This document shows, piece by piece, positions 42,264 to 51,842 of a stretch of 64,000 nt of DNA. The stretch covers positions 1,736,001 to 1,800,000 of the forward strand of contig CAVZJG010000002.1 in assembly GCA_963775575.1 (NCBI GenBank). Direction: 5' to 3'. The position numbers and the translations under genes are program-made. Position 1 is the stretch's first letter. Each line of letters opens with the position of its first letter. A model generated the notes under the pieces. That model searched no databases, was not told the DNA's origin, and was given only the letters and a program-made list of their open reading frames with translations. Origin of the DNA: Roseiarcus sp963775575 (GTDB lineage: Bacteria; Pseudomonadota; Alphaproteobacteria; Rhizobiales; Beijerinckiaceae).

Positions 42264-43049
42264 TCAGTTCTTGTGCTGGAGTTGGATCAGGTATTCGGTC
42301 AGCTCGGTCACCGACATGTCCTTGGGCTGGATCTCGGTGACGATGGCGCCGCGATCGAGCACGATCAGCCGGTCGGCGACCTCGTGGACGTGGGCGAGAT
42401 TGTGCTCGATGTAGATGCAGGCGCGCCCCGACGCTTTGATCAGCCGGACGAAGTCGATGACCTTGCGCACTTCGGCGACGCCCAGCGCCGCGGTCGGCTC
42501 GTCGAGGATGATGAGGTCGGCGTTGTAGTGCATCGCGCGGCCGATGGCGATGCCCTGCCGCTCGCCGCCCGAGAGGTTGCCCACCGTCGAATCGACGGTG
42601 ATGCCGAGGCCGCGGAAGCCGATGACGTCGATCAGGATTTCGTTGGCGAGCTCCTTCTCGCGCTTGATGTCGATGAAGCCGAAGCGGTTGGCGATCTGCC
42701 GGCCGACGAAGAAATTGCGCCACAGCGGCTGTTTCTCGGCGAGCGACTTGTCCTGGTAGACCGTCTCGATGGAAAGATCGTGCGCCTTGCGCACGGAATA
42801 GTGCGAGTCGATCTTGCGGTCGCGCACGAAGATCTTGCCCGCGGTCGGTGCCAAGACGCCGGTCATCACCTTGATCAACGTCGACTTCCCGGCGCCGTTG
42901 TCGCCGATCAGGCCGACGATCTCGTTGACGCCGATCTCCAAGTTGATGTCGCGAAGCGCCTGAACGGCGCCAAAATACTTCTGCACCCCTTCCAGGCGGA
43001 TGATCGACCGGAACGCCGGAGTTTCGGGGCTCGTCGCTGCAACGCTCAT
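42264..43049 (-). CDS. Sugar ABC transporter ATP-binding protein
   Basis: A 261-residue single nucleotide-binding domain. Walker A GDNGAGKST (near residue 52), Q-loop region TVYQDKSLAEKQPLW, signature LSGGERQGIAIGRAM, Walker B DLIILDEPTAALG and H-loop IYIEHN. Ribose-type ATPases usually have two such domains; single-domain versions like this one (FrcA-type) are known. First gene of the operon. Confidence 0.94.
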   Translation of the reverse strand: MSVAATSPETPAFRSIIRLEGVQKYFGAVQALRDINLEIGVNEIVGLIGDNGAGKSTLIKVMTGVLAPTAGKIFVRDRKIDSHYSVRKAHDLSIETVYQDKSLAEKQPLWRNFFVGRQIANRFGFIDIKREKELANEILIDVIGFRGLGITVDSTVGNLSGGERQGIAIGRAMHYNADLIILDEPTAALGVAEVRKVIDFVRLIKASGRACIYIEHNLAHVHEVADRLIVLDRGAIVTEIQPKDMSVTELTEYLIQLQHKN

Positions 43050-43122
43050 GCCATCGGCTCGGTGTGTTTGCCGTTTCGATCGGCGCTCGCGCTTTGAGCA
43101 GGCGCACGCCGTAGATATTTTA

Positions 43123-43202
43123 CACGTATGTCAACCAATACGCCAACATATGTCAACCAATACGCCTGCGCTCGGTCGCGGCGATATGTCATAGAAATAC
43201 GC
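43123..43202 (-). promoter_or_regulatory. Three direct repeats upstream of the sugar ABC operon (likely operator/promoter)
   Basis: Two 22-bp direct repeats sharing TATGTCAACCAATACGCC (43127-43144 and 43149-43166) and a diverged third at 43181-43202. On the transcribed minus strand each contains TTGACA or a relative, a -35-like hexamer, and TAAAAT follows the operon-proximal copy. Spacing of one helical turn multiple (22 bp) suggests a repressor or activator array, but no regulator gene is adjacent. Confidence 0.5.
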
Positions 43203-43417
43203 GCGATTGTCAATCGCGGACCGCCCGTTCCGTAGCGGACTCGTCGTCGCGGCTGTGACGCAGGAGCGCCGGATCGAAGACGGCCGCGGCCTCGCCGCGC
43301 GGACGCCCGACGCGAGTCCGGGCGCGACGGCGGCTGGAAGCGTTCGGAACTGGCCAAGAAACGCGCGGACGCCGAGAAGCGGCGTGGGCGATGGGCCGCC
43401 GTCGCCGCGCTCCGGCC

Positions 43418-45347
43418 TCAAGCCGCTCTCTTCTTCGCCCGCGCCGGGCGAGCGGCCTTCGCCGGCGCCTCCTTCTCGTCGAACAGCTCGGCGAGCTTTT
43501 CCGTCATCGCGCCGCCGAGTTCCTCGGCGTCGACGATCGTCACGGCGCGGCGATAGTAGCGGGCGACGTCGTGACCGATGCCGATGGCGATCATCTCCAC
43601 CGGCGAGCGCGTCTCGATCTCCTCGATCACGTGACGCAGATGGCGCTCCAGATAATTGCCGGAATTGACCGAAAGCGTCGAATCGTCGACCGGGGCGCCG
43701 TCGGAAATCATCATCAGGATCTTGCGCTGCTCGGCGCGCCCGAGCAGGCGCTGGTGCGCCCAATCGAGCGCCTCGCCGTCGATGTTCTCCTTGAGCAGCC
43801 CCTCGCGCATCATCAGGCCGAGGTTCTTGCGCGCGCGCCGCCACGGCGCGTCGGCGCTCTTGTAGATGAGGTGGCGCAGATCGTTGAGCCGGCCGGGATT
43901 GGCCGGCTTGCCCGCGGCCAGCCAGGCCTCGCGCGCCTGGCCGCCCTTCCAGGCTCGCGTGGTGAAGCCGAGAATCTCCACCTTGACGCCGCAGCGCTCC
44001 AGCGTGCGCGCCAGGATGTCGGCGCAGCTCGCCGCGACGGTGATCGGGCGCCCGCGCATCGAGCCGGAATTGTCGATCAGCAACGTCACCACCGTATCGC
44101 GGAAGTCCATCTCCTTCTCGCGCTTGAAGGACAGCGGCTGCAGCGAATCGACGACGACGCGCGACAGCCGCGCCGAGTCGAGAACGCCCTCTTCGAGATC
44201 GAATTCCCAAGAGCGGTTCTGCTGCGCCATCAGCCGACGCTGCAGGCGGTTGGCGAGGCGCGAAACGACGCTGGAAAGGTTCTGCAACTGCTTGTCGAGA
44301 TAGTCGCGCAGGCGCTGCAATTCGTCGGGCTCGCAAAGATCCGCGGCGTCGACCACTTCGTCGAATCGAGTTCGTATAGGCCTTGTAGTCGGGCCCGCGC
44401 TTCTCGGCGCCCGACGAGGGCGGCGGCCGATTCTCGGCCGCCTCCTCGGATTCGCCGGCGTCGGCCTCGTCGGGAAACTCGGCCGAGGGCGCGTCGGCGG
44501 CCTCGCTCGCGCCTTCTTCGAGTTCGTCGGTCAATTCCTCGGACGCTTCCGTCTGTTTCGCGTCCTCGGAGTCCTGCTCGCCGCCGTCGCCTTCGCCCTC
44601 CTCGGCGCCGTCGGGCGGCGGGCTTTGGTCGGCGGCCTCTTCGTCCTCGTCCGAATCGGCCTCCGATTGGCTGGCCATGCCGAGCGAAGCGAGCACGCGA
44701 TGCACGGATTTGGCGAAGGCGCGCTGATCGAGAATGGTGCCCTCGAGCTTGTCGAGCTCCGCGGCCGCCTTGGCTTCGACGACCGGGCGCCAGAGTTCGA
44801 CCAGGCGCGCCGCTCCGCTCGGCGTCTCGAGGCCGGTCAGCCTCTCGCGCACCAGCATCGCCACCGCGTCCTCCAGCGGCGCCTCGTCGCGATCGCGCGC
44901 CTCGGCGAACGGGCTGCGATGGTAGCGGTCGTCGAGCATGGTCGTCAGATTCGCGGCCACGCCCTCCATGCGCCGCGCGCCGATCGCCTCGACCCGCGCC
45001 TGCTCGACCGCGTCGAACAGCGCGCGCGCCGCCGGATCGAACGGCGCATGGCGACGGTGGATCGCCTCGTCGTGGCAGGCCAGGCGCAGCGCCATCGAAT
45101 CGGCGAGGCCGCGCAGGATCGCCGCTTCGCGCGGGTTGGGGTTGCGCGGCGGCTCGGGCAGCCGCGCCCGCGCGCCTTCGGGGCCGCCGACCAGGGCGGG
45201 CTTGTCGGCGGCGAAGGCGATCTCCAACTCGCGACGGCGGGCCATCGCGCGCGTGCACGAAGCGAGCGCGCGCTTGAACGGCTCGGCGGGCGACTCGGCC
45301 TTGCCGGGCGGCTTGCGGTTGCTGGGCTTGACGTCGACGGTCGCCAT
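43418..45347 (-). pseudogene. cobT: Cobaltochelatase subunit CobT, interrupted by a +1 frameshift
   Basis: CobT works with CobS and CobN to insert cobalt into hydrogenobyrinic acid diamide (aerobic cobalamin pathway). The N-terminal part runs 45347 to about 44367, ending in GPDYKAYT. The C-terminal part reads RFDEVVDAADLCEPDELQRL and the VWA/MIDAS domain with LLIDNSGSMRGRPITVAASC and MMISDGAPVDD. One extra A near 44367 separates the two halves; without it the sequence would read KAYTTRFDE as in relatives. The total span (1930 bp) is one base over a multiple of three. Either inactive or a base error. Confidence 0.9.
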
Positions 45348-45457
45348 GAGGGCGTTGGGCTCGATTGTGAGGCGTCGCGGCTGGCCGGACGCCGAGGGGA
45401 AGCATACTCTATAAGACGGCGAACAAAGGGTTCACAAGCAGCGGCTGGCGCGGTATA

Positions 45458-45477
45458 GACTAGTCATATGCCTAGTC
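45458..45477 (+). promoter_or_regulatory. Inverted repeat operator of the toxin-antitoxin operon
   Basis: GACTAG-TCATATGC-CTAGTC, a perfect 6-bp inverted repeat with an 8-nt centre, ending 19 bp before the antitoxin ATG. It overlaps where the promoter should be, fitting antitoxin autoregulation. Confidence 0.6.
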
Positions 45478-45496
45478 ACTCGTAAGGGCGCTTTTC

Positions 45497-45754
45497 ATGG
45501 GAACCTGGCCGGTGCAAGACGCCAAAGCCCGCTTCAGCGAACTGCTGGTCGCTTGCGAACGCGAGGGTCCGCAGATCGTCACCAAGCGCGGCGTCGAAGC
45601 GGCCGTCCTCGTCCCGTTCGCCGAGTGGCGTCGTCTCGCCGCGGACGCGCGCCCGGACCTCATGGACCTATTGCTTTCGGACGAGGCGCGTTGCGACGAC
45701 CTCGTTCCATCCCCCCGTGGCGCAGCGCGCCACCGAGCGCCGCCGGAACTCTGA
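45497..45754 (+). CDS. Phd/YefM-family antitoxin
   Basis: An 85-residue antitoxin and DNA-binding repressor. The family N-terminus is clear: WPVQDAKARFSELLVACERE and GPQIVTKRGVEAAVLVPFAE. The C-terminal part (about 50-85) should wrap the toxin. Followed by vapC after 3 bp. The pair sits in the opposite orientation between cobS and cobT. Confidence 0.9.
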   Translation: MGTWPVQDAKARFSELLVACEREGPQIVTKRGVEAAVLVPFAEWRRLAADARPDLMDLLLSDEARCDDLVPSPRGAARHRAPPEL

Positions 45755-45757
45755 TCG

Positions 45758-46171
45758 TTGTTTCTGCTCGACACGAACGTCGTTTCGGAGCTGCGCCGCA
45801 CCCGTCCGCACGGGGCGGTCGTCGCGTGGTTGCATTCAGCGCCGAAAGGAAGCTTGCGCATCTGCGCGCTGACGCTCGGCGAAATTCAACGCGGCGTCGA
45901 GATCACGCGCACGCGCGACCCCGCCAAGGCGCGCGCAATCGAAATTTGGGCGGACAAAGTCGAACAGTCCTTCTCGGTCATATCCGTCGACGCCGCCGTC
46001 TTTCGGCGCCACGCCAAATTGATGCAGGGCCGATCGAGCGGCATCTATGAGGATGCGCTGATAGCGGCGACCGCTCTGGTCCACGAACTCGTCGTGATCA
46101 CGCGCGACGTCGCCGACTTCAAAGGGTTCGGCGTGCGGGCTATCGATCCGTTCGGATTTCGCGGCGATTGA
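45758..46171 (+). CDS. VapC/FitB-type PIN-domain toxin
   Basis: A 137-residue ribonuclease toxin. PIN-domain acidic residues: Asp in FLLDTNVVSELRR, Glu in LGEIQRGVE, Asp in IYEDALIAATALVHE and the terminal Asp in TRDVADFKGFGV. All four are present, so an active toxin is expected. The start is TTG 45758, three bases after the antitoxin stop, with MFLLDTNV matching relatives. Confidence 0.9.
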   Translation: MFLLDTNVVSELRRTRPHGAVVAWLHSAPKGSLRICALTLGEIQRGVEITRTRDPAKARAIEIWADKVEQSFSVISVDAAVFRRHAKLMQGRSSGIYEDALIAATALVHELVVITRDVADFKGFGVRAIDPFGFRGD

Positions 46172-46294
46172 GCCGAACCATGCGACGCCGGCTCCGGCGT
46201 CCCCACGGCGGCGCGAGCGCCGCCGCGCCGGTAGCGCCTGCAGGCAGACTGCTCACAATCGCCAGGGACCACGCCGCCATCGGGGGCGCCCCGC

Positions 46295-47308
46295 TCAGCT
46301 CAACGCGACGTTCAGCGCGCTTTCCGGCAATTCCTGGCCGAAGCAGCGTTGATAGAACTCGGCGACCAGCGTTCGCTCGAGTTCGTCGCATTTGTTGAGG
46401 AAGGTCAAGCGAAAGGCGAAGCCGACGTCCTTGAAGATGTCGGCGTTCTCCGCCCAGGTGATCACCGTGCGCGGGCTCATCACCGTCGACAGGTCGCCGT
46501 TGATGAAGGCGTTGCGGGTGAGATCGGCGACGCGCACCATCTTGTTGACGACGTCGCGCCCCTCCTTGGTCGCCTTATGGATCGGCGACTTGGCGAGCAC
46601 GATGTCGACTTCCTTGTCGTGCGGGAGGTAGTTGAGCGTCGCCACGATCGACCAGCGGTCCATCTGGCCCTGATTGATCTGCTGCGTGCCGTGATAGAGC
46701 CCCGAGGTGTCGCCGAGGCCGATCGTGTTGGCGGTGGCGAACAGCCGGAACCCCGGATGCGGGCGGATGACGCGGCGCTGATCGAGCAGCGTCAGCTTGC
46801 CCGAGACTTCGAGCACGCGCTGAATGACGAACATCACGTCGGGGCGGCCGGCGTCGTATTCGTCGAAGCACAGCGCGATATTATTCTGCAGCGCCCAGGG
46901 CAGCATGCCGTCGCGAAACTCGGTGATCTGCTTGCCGTCCTTGAGCACGATCGCGTCCTTGCCGACCAGATCGATGCGCGAGACGTGGCTGTCGAGGTTG
47001 ATGCGCACCAGCGGCCAGTTGAGCCGCGCGGCGACCTGTTCGATATGAGTCGACTTGCCGGTGCCGTGATAGCCGGCGATGATCACGCGGCGATTGAAGG
47101 CGAAGCCGGCGAGGATCGCCAGGGTGGTGTCGCGATCGAAGATATAGTCGGGATCGAGATCGGGCACGTGCTCGTCCGCGGTCGAATAGGCCGGCGCTTC
47201 CATGTCCGAATCGATGCGGAAGACTTTTCGAACGGAAATTCGTTTGTCCGGCTCTCCGGCGGCGGCGGGCGGCGTTTCGATCGGCGACGGCGTAGGCGCG
47301 GCTTTCAT
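46295..47308 (-). CDS. cobS: Cobaltochelatase subunit CobS (AAA+ ATPase)
   Basis: 337-residue AAA+ subunit of the aerobic cobaltochelatase. Walker A in IIAGYHGTGKSTHIEQ, Walker B in NNIALCFDEYDAGRPD, sensor ATANTIGLGDTSGLYHGTQQ. The N-terminus (RISVRKVFRIDSDMEAPAY) and C-terminus (GQELPESALNVAL) match full-length CobS. Follows a J-domain gene, as usual in the order. It is separated from cobT by the inserted toxin-antitoxin pair. Confidence 0.95.
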   Translation of the reverse strand: MKAAPTPSPIETPPAAAGEPDKRISVRKVFRIDSDMEAPAYSTADEHVPDLDPDYIFDRDTTLAILAGFAFNRRVIIAGYHGTGKSTHIEQVAARLNWPLVRINLDSHVSRIDLVGKDAIVLKDGKQITEFRDGMLPWALQNNIALCFDEYDAGRPDVMFVIQRVLEVSGKLTLLDQRRVIRPHPGFRLFATANTIGLGDTSGLYHGTQQINQGQMDRWSIVATLNYLPHDKEVDIVLAKSPIHKATKEGRDVVNKMVRVADLTRNAFINGDLSTVMSPRTVITWAENADIFKDVGFAFRLTFLNKCDELERTLVAEFYQRCFGQELPESALNVALS

Positions 47309-47436
47309 CTCTCCTCCATGTCCCGTCGCGCGAGCGGCGGGACGCCAATCCTATATCGCTAACCTCGCCCACGACAAAACGCCGACCGCGTCCTCGCGAT
47401 TTCGCGAATTCCTGCGCGGCGGGCCTCGGGGCTCGA

Positions 47437-48039
47437 TCAAACCAGCTTGTTCGCCCTCAGGTAATTATAGGCCTGGATGATTTCGCGCAATTTGTCTTCG
47501 CTCGAGCGGTCGCCGCCGTTGGCGTCGGGGTGATGACGCTTGACCAGCTCCTTATAGCGCGCCTTGATCGTGACTACGGTCGCGCGAGCGTCGAGTTCGA
47601 GGGCGTCGAGGGCCTTGAGCGCCAGCGCGTTGTAGCGCGGCGCGTCGGGCGCGCCGCCGGCGCGCCGCGCGCCGCGCCGTCGCGCCGCGCGGGCCTCGGC
47701 GTAGATCGTCTCGTCGACGTGCTGCGCGCCCTGCGCGCCGCCGCGCGGGCCCATTTTCCAGGTCGGCCGGTGGCCGATCGCTTCCTCCTGGCGAAACTTG
47801 GCGAAGGACTCCTCGTCCATCCCGCGAAAATAGTCGTAAGTGGCGTTGTATTCCCGGACATGGTCGATGCAGAAGCAGAAGTACTCGCCCTCGCGGGCGC
47901 GTCCTTTGGGCGCGCGGAACACGCCGTCGGCCTTGCAGCCGGGATAGCTGCACGGCGTCGCGGGGGCCGGTTCGGCCGGCTTGCGCGTGGGCTTGACCCG
48001 TATCCGATCGAACAGGCGCGAATTGAGATCCATCGCCAA
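47437..48039 (-). CDS. J-domain protein with cysteine-rich N-terminus, upstream of cobS
   Basis: A 200-residue co-chaperone-like protein. N-terminal Cys/His cluster (CSYPGCKADG ... EYFCFCIDHVREYN) that may bind zinc, a middle region of unknown fold, and a C-terminal J domain (about 140-200) with VKRHHPDANGGDRSSEDKLR. Its place before cobS is conserved among relatives, suggesting help in chelatase assembly, though not demonstrated. An in-frame ATG two codons in is an alternative start. Confidence 0.88.
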   Translation of the reverse strand: MAMDLNSRLFDRIRVKPTRKPAEPAPATPCSYPGCKADGVFRAPKGRAREGEYFCFCIDHVREYNATYDYFRGMDEESFAKFRQEEAIGHRPTWKMGPRGGAQGAQHVDETIYAEARAARRRGARRAGGAPDAPRYNALALKALDALELDARATVVTIKARYKELVKRHHPDANGGDRSSEDKLREIIQAYNYLRANKLV

Positions 48040-48207
48040 ACCTTAGGCGCCGACTCGCCGGCCGGCAAGCGTCGAGTTGCAAAACGCCGTATTTTGGCGC
48101 CAAGCCGATAACGACCCGTGACCAAAACGCCACGTTCGCGCCCGTCTTTGACAAGTCGCGAGCCCCGGAGCAAGTCGGCGCGGCCAATTCCGAGAGAAGC
48201 GACGCCC

Positions 48208-48477
48208 ATGACCATGCAACAACGGATCGCGGCCAAACTGACGCGAGGCCTCGCGCCGACCACGCTCGATATCGTCGACGAATCGCATCGCCACAAGGGC
48301 CACGCGGGCGCGCGCGAGGGCGGCGAGACGCACTACCGTGTCTATATCGTCAGCGCCGCCTTCGCCGGCAAGGGCCGACTGGAGCGTCATCGCATGGTCA
48401 ACGCCCTGCTCGCCGACGAATTGGCGGCCGGCGTCCACGCGCTGGCGCTGAAGACGCTGGCGCCGGGAGAAGCATGA
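48208..48477 (+). CDS. bolA: BolA family protein
   Basis: An 89-residue regulator/iron-sulfur trafficking protein that pairs with monothiol glutaredoxins. The fold is recognised from LDIVDESHRHKGHAGAREGG, then THYRVYIVSAAFAGKGRLER and VNALLADELAAGVHALALKT. The conserved His residues in HRHKGH and RLERHR are present. Divergent from the J-domain gene. Stop overlaps the next gene by ATGA. Confidence 0.93.
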   Translation: MTMQQRIAAKLTRGLAPTTLDIVDESHRHKGHAGAREGGETHYRVYIVSAAFAGKGRLERHRMVNALLADELAAGVHALALKTLAPGEA

Positions 48478-49055
48478 GCGAAAGCCCGCCGGCGCCGCGC
48501 TTCGGACCCTACGTTTTCGCGCTGAGCGAGGACGAGACGTGCGTCGCCGCCGCGCGCTTCGGCCTGCGACGCGCGCTGGCGGGGCGGCTGACCTCGGCCC
48601 ATCTCGCGCCGCTGGCCGCCTTCGTCCTGGCGATTTTCTTCACCGCGATCCTCGCGCTGACCGGGCTGGTCGGGCGGCGCGGCGGCGAGGCCGCGCTGCT
48701 GCTGGCGATCGCCGCCTTCATGGTCCAGCGCCTGACGACGCTGCGGCGGTTCGCCGCGGCGCGGCGCGCCAGCCTTCGCGAAGTCGAGGCGATGCGCGAT
48801 GCGGGGAGGCTGGTCGTGAGCGTCGACGAGACGGGGCTCGGCCTTGCCGGCGCGGGCGCGCCGGCGCGCTGGAATTTCGCCGATTGCCTCGAAGCCGAAG
48901 ACGCCGGCGGCCTCATCTACCTCTGGCCGCGCTCGGGCGCGCCGGCGATCGTGCCGACCCGCGTCTTCGCCGGCGCCGAGGCGGCGGCCGAGTTGGTCGA
49001 ATTCCTGCGCGCACGCCTGCCGGGTCGCCTTGCCTCGCCCCCGCCCGGTGGTTAG
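48474..49055 (+). CDS. YcxB-like two-helix membrane protein
   Basis: A 193-residue protein with two TM helices (about 43-62 and 70-88: FVLAIFFTAILALTGLVG, ALLLAIAAFMVQRL) followed by a cytoplasmic YcxB-like domain (VVSVDETGLGLAGAGAPARW then YLWPRSGAPAIVPTRVFA). Function unknown. Its ATG overlaps the bolA stop by 4 bp, so the two are co-translated. Confidence 0.75.
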   Translation: MSESPPAPRFGPYVFALSEDETCVAAARFGLRRALAGRLTSAHLAPLAAFVLAIFFTAILALTGLVGRRGGEAALLLAIAAFMVQRLTTLRRFAAARRASLREVEAMRDAGRLVVSVDETGLGLAGAGAPARWNFADCLEAEDAGGLIYLWPRSGAPAIVPTRVFAGAEAAAELVEFLRARLPGRLASPPPGG

Positions 49056-49090
49056 AACGCGTCGTTCGGCGCCAGGGGAGCGGTGAGTCG

Positions 49091-50404
49091 ATGCGAATTG
49101 CGATGGTGGGCGCCGGCTACGTCGGCTTGGTCTCGGGCGCGTGTCTGGCCGATTTCGGCCACGAAGTCGTCTGCGTCGACAAGGACGCGGCCAAGATCGC
49201 CGCCCTGCGCGAAGGCCAGGCGCCGATCTACGAGCCGGGCCTCAGCGAACTCGTCGTCGCCAACCAGCGCGCCGGCCGGCTTTCCTTCGCCGCCGACATC
49301 GTCGAGGGCATGCGCGGCGCTCAGGCGGTGTTCATCGCGGTCGGCACGCCGACGCTCGCCGGCAACGGCGCGGCCGATATGCGCTACGTCTTTCAGGCGG
49401 CGCGCGAGATCGCCGACGCGATCGATTCCTTCGTCGTCGTCGTCAACAAGTCGACGTCGCCGATCGGAACCTGCGACGCGATCGAGCGGTTGATCGGCGA
49501 ACGCGTCGCCAAGGATTGCTTCGCCGTCGTCTCCAACCCGGAGTTCTTGCGCGAGGGCGCCGCGATCGACGATTTCAAACGGCCCGATCGCGTAGTCATC
49601 GGCGTCGAGGACGACGCGGCGCGCCTGATCATGCGCGAAATCTACCGACCGCTCGAGCGCAACGGCAGTCCGATCGTGTGCACCAGCCGGCGCACCTCCG
49701 AGCTGATCAAATACGCCGCCAACGTCTTCCTGGCGATGAAGGTCACCTTCATCAACGAGATCGCCGATCTTTGCGAAAAAGTCGGCGGCGACGTGCTCGA
49801 CGTCGCCAACGGCGTCGGCCTCGACAAGCGCATCGGCCGCAAGTTTCTCAATCCAGGCCCCGGGTTCGGCGGCTCGTGTTTTCCCAAGGACACGTTGGCG
49901 CTGACGAAGCTCGCCGCCGAGGCGCGCTCGCCGATGCGCCTGGTGGAAACGCTGGTCGACGTCAACGAGAAGCGCAAGGTCGCGATGGCGCACAAGATCG
50001 TCAAGGCGTGCGGCGGCTCGGTTCAAGGCAAGACGATCGCCGTGCTCGGCTTGACCTACAAGCCCAACACCGACGACATGCGCGACGCCCCCAGCCTGGT
50101 CATCGTTCGCATCCTGCAAGCCCAGGGAGCGCGGATCGTCGCCTTCGATCCCGAAGGCGCCAAATCGGCCGAGGCGCTGCTGCCCGGCGTCGAATTCGCC
50201 AGCGGCCCGTACGCCTGCCTCGAAGGCGCCGACGCGCTGGTCGTCGTCACCGAATGGGACGCGTTCCGCGCCCTCGACCTTGCGCGGGTAAAAGCGGCCT
50301 TGCGCCAGCCGGTGGTGGTCGACCTGCGCAACATCTATTCGCTGGAGACGATGAGCGCGCTCGGCTTCCGCTACGAGGGCGTCGGCCGCGGCGCCGGGAC
50401 GTAG
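49091..50404 (+). CDS. ugd: UDP-glucose 6-dehydrogenase
   Basis: Oxidises UDP-glucose to UDP-glucuronate for exopolysaccharide or lipid modification. 437 residues. N-terminal NAD fold MRIAMVGAGYVGLVSGACLA, NKSTSPIGTC, a central helix and the catalytic Cys in GPGFGGSCFPKDTLAL. The C-terminal domain starts KTIAVLGLTYKPNTDDMRDA. All key positions are conserved. GGGGAGCGG precedes the ATG. Confidence 0.95.
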   Translation: MRIAMVGAGYVGLVSGACLADFGHEVVCVDKDAAKIAALREGQAPIYEPGLSELVVANQRAGRLSFAADIVEGMRGAQAVFIAVGTPTLAGNGAADMRYVFQAAREIADAIDSFVVVVNKSTSPIGTCDAIERLIGERVAKDCFAVVSNPEFLREGAAIDDFKRPDRVVIGVEDDAARLIMREIYRPLERNGSPIVCTSRRTSELIKYAANVFLAMKVTFINEIADLCEKVGGDVLDVANGVGLDKRIGRKFLNPGPGFGGSCFPKDTLALTKLAAEARSPMRLVETLVDVNEKRKVAMAHKIVKACGGSVQGKTIAVLGLTYKPNTDDMRDAPSLVIVRILQAQGARIVAFDPEGAKSAEALLPGVEFASGPYACLEGADALVVVTEWDAFRALDLARVKAALRQPVVVDLRNIYSLETMSALGFRYEGVGRGAGT

Positions 50405-50467
50405 CAACAGCGCCAAGCGCGCGGCGCGCGCTTCGGGGCCATCTCCAATTCTCGCGGGGGCGATGCG

Positions 50468-51733
50468 ATGACGGCGCCGGAGGGAGACGTTCGCGAATAT
50501 GCGATCGACCGGGGTCGGACGCTCAGGTTTACCGGGCTCGCGATCCTCATGGCGGCGGTTTGCGGCCTCGAGGTCGTCGTCATCAAGACGATCGCGGAAT
50601 CGACGAGAATGGTCCTGGCGTTCGGGGCGGTCTTTTTTGGGCTTGCCGCCGTTCTCGTCGGACGTTCTCTTTTCAGCCGCAGTCCGGGACTCGTCATTTC
50701 CGACTCCGGAGTGCGTTTGCCGCACTTCGCCAAAGAGGCGATCGCTTGGACCAGCATCGTCGCGATGAATCGGGTGACGTTCGGCAGGAGCGATGCGCTG
50801 GTCTTGCAACTCGACCCCGTGGCCGCGGCGGCGTTGACGCGTCGAGGACTGGCCCGGATCGTTCCGCGGCGCGCGAACGCATCGGTCGTCTTGACGAGGC
50901 TGAGAGGCTCCCCCGACGCGATCGCGGCGGAATGCGAAACGCGTTGGCAGGCCGCTCATGCCGCGTCGGCGGCGCAAGGACGGATCATTCGCCCGCCGCC
51001 TGTCGCCGTGGTCCAGCCGCATCGACCGTGGCTGACCTATGCGCTGCTGGCGCTGCTCGCCATCGTTTTCGCCTGCGAACTGAGTTTCGCCGTCGACGCC
51101 AACCATGCCGGCTCGCCGAGCGTCTTGACCCTCGCCTACATGGGCGGAACCATCGGAAATCGCATTTGGCGGAACGGCGAGTGGTGGCGCCTTTTCACCG
51201 CGACTTTCCTGCACGCCGGAGTCGCGCACATCGTGTTCAACAGCATCGTTCTCTGGTCGGCAGGGACAGCGCTGGAGAGGCTCGTCGGCTGGCGTTGGCT
51301 TGGCGCGATTTTCGCGGTCAGCGCGCTCGGCGGCTCGGTCGCGTCGCTTTTGGCCACCGCGCCCAACATCGTCAGCGTCGGCGCCTCCGGCGGCATCCTC
51401 GGCCTGCTGGCCGCGCTTTTCGTGATCGCTTTCCGCCTGCCTCCGAGCGCCGCCCGATCGCGGCTGCAAACGCGCGCGGCGCTGACCGTCGCGCCGGCCC
51501 TTTTGCCGATTGTCTTGGCGGACAAAGGCGTGACGATCGACTACGCCGCGCATGGCGGCGGCGTATTCGCGGGGACGCTGCTGGCTTTGATTGTGCTGAA
51601 GAGCTGGCCAAGCGGCCGGGCCAGGCCGCCGCTGGAATTCGTCGCCGCGGGATTGGCGGGTTGCTATTTCGCGCTTGCGGCGGCGGCGCTCGTCCCCATC
51701 CTGCAGTTGAGAGCCGGGCTTCACGGTGGTTGA
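50468..51733 (+). CDS. Rhomboid-family intramembrane serine protease
   Basis: A 421-residue membrane protein. The N-terminal ~170 residues (two TM helices plus a soluble PH-like segment) are not typical of rhomboids. The C-terminal rhomboid domain (about 185-410) has WWRLFTATFLHAGVAHIVFN, the catalytic Ser in VGASGGILGLLAALF and the catalytic His in DYAAHGGGVFAGTLLAL. Active enzyme expected; substrate unknown. Confidence 0.9.
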   Translation: MTAPEGDVREYAIDRGRTLRFTGLAILMAAVCGLEVVVIKTIAESTRMVLAFGAVFFGLAAVLVGRSLFSRSPGLVISDSGVRLPHFAKEAIAWTSIVAMNRVTFGRSDALVLQLDPVAAAALTRRGLARIVPRRANASVVLTRLRGSPDAIAAECETRWQAAHAASAAQGRIIRPPPVAVVQPHRPWLTYALLALLAIVFACELSFAVDANHAGSPSVLTLAYMGGTIGNRIWRNGEWWRLFTATFLHAGVAHIVFNSIVLWSAGTALERLVGWRWLGAIFAVSALGGSVASLLATAPNIVSVGASGGILGLLAALFVIAFRLPPSAARSRLQTRAALTVAPALLPIVLADKGVTIDYAAHGGGVFAGTLLALIVLKSWPSGRARPPLEFVAAGLAGCYFALAAAALVPILQLRAGLHGG

Positions 51734-51842
51734 ATGGGCGTGGGCGGCGAGCGGGCCGGGCGGCGACGGCCCCGGCGGAGGCTCGACGACGTTCCCGCCG
51801 GTTAACGGTCGACTTTGGCCATTCCGTCGCTTGCGAGGCCCC

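Noticed and set aside
43207..43417. Small gene between cobT and the ABC promoter
   Set aside because: A plus-strand stretch (WKRSELAKKRADAEKRRGRW) looks helical, but it runs into cobT, has no clear start or ribosome-binding site, and cannot be supported.
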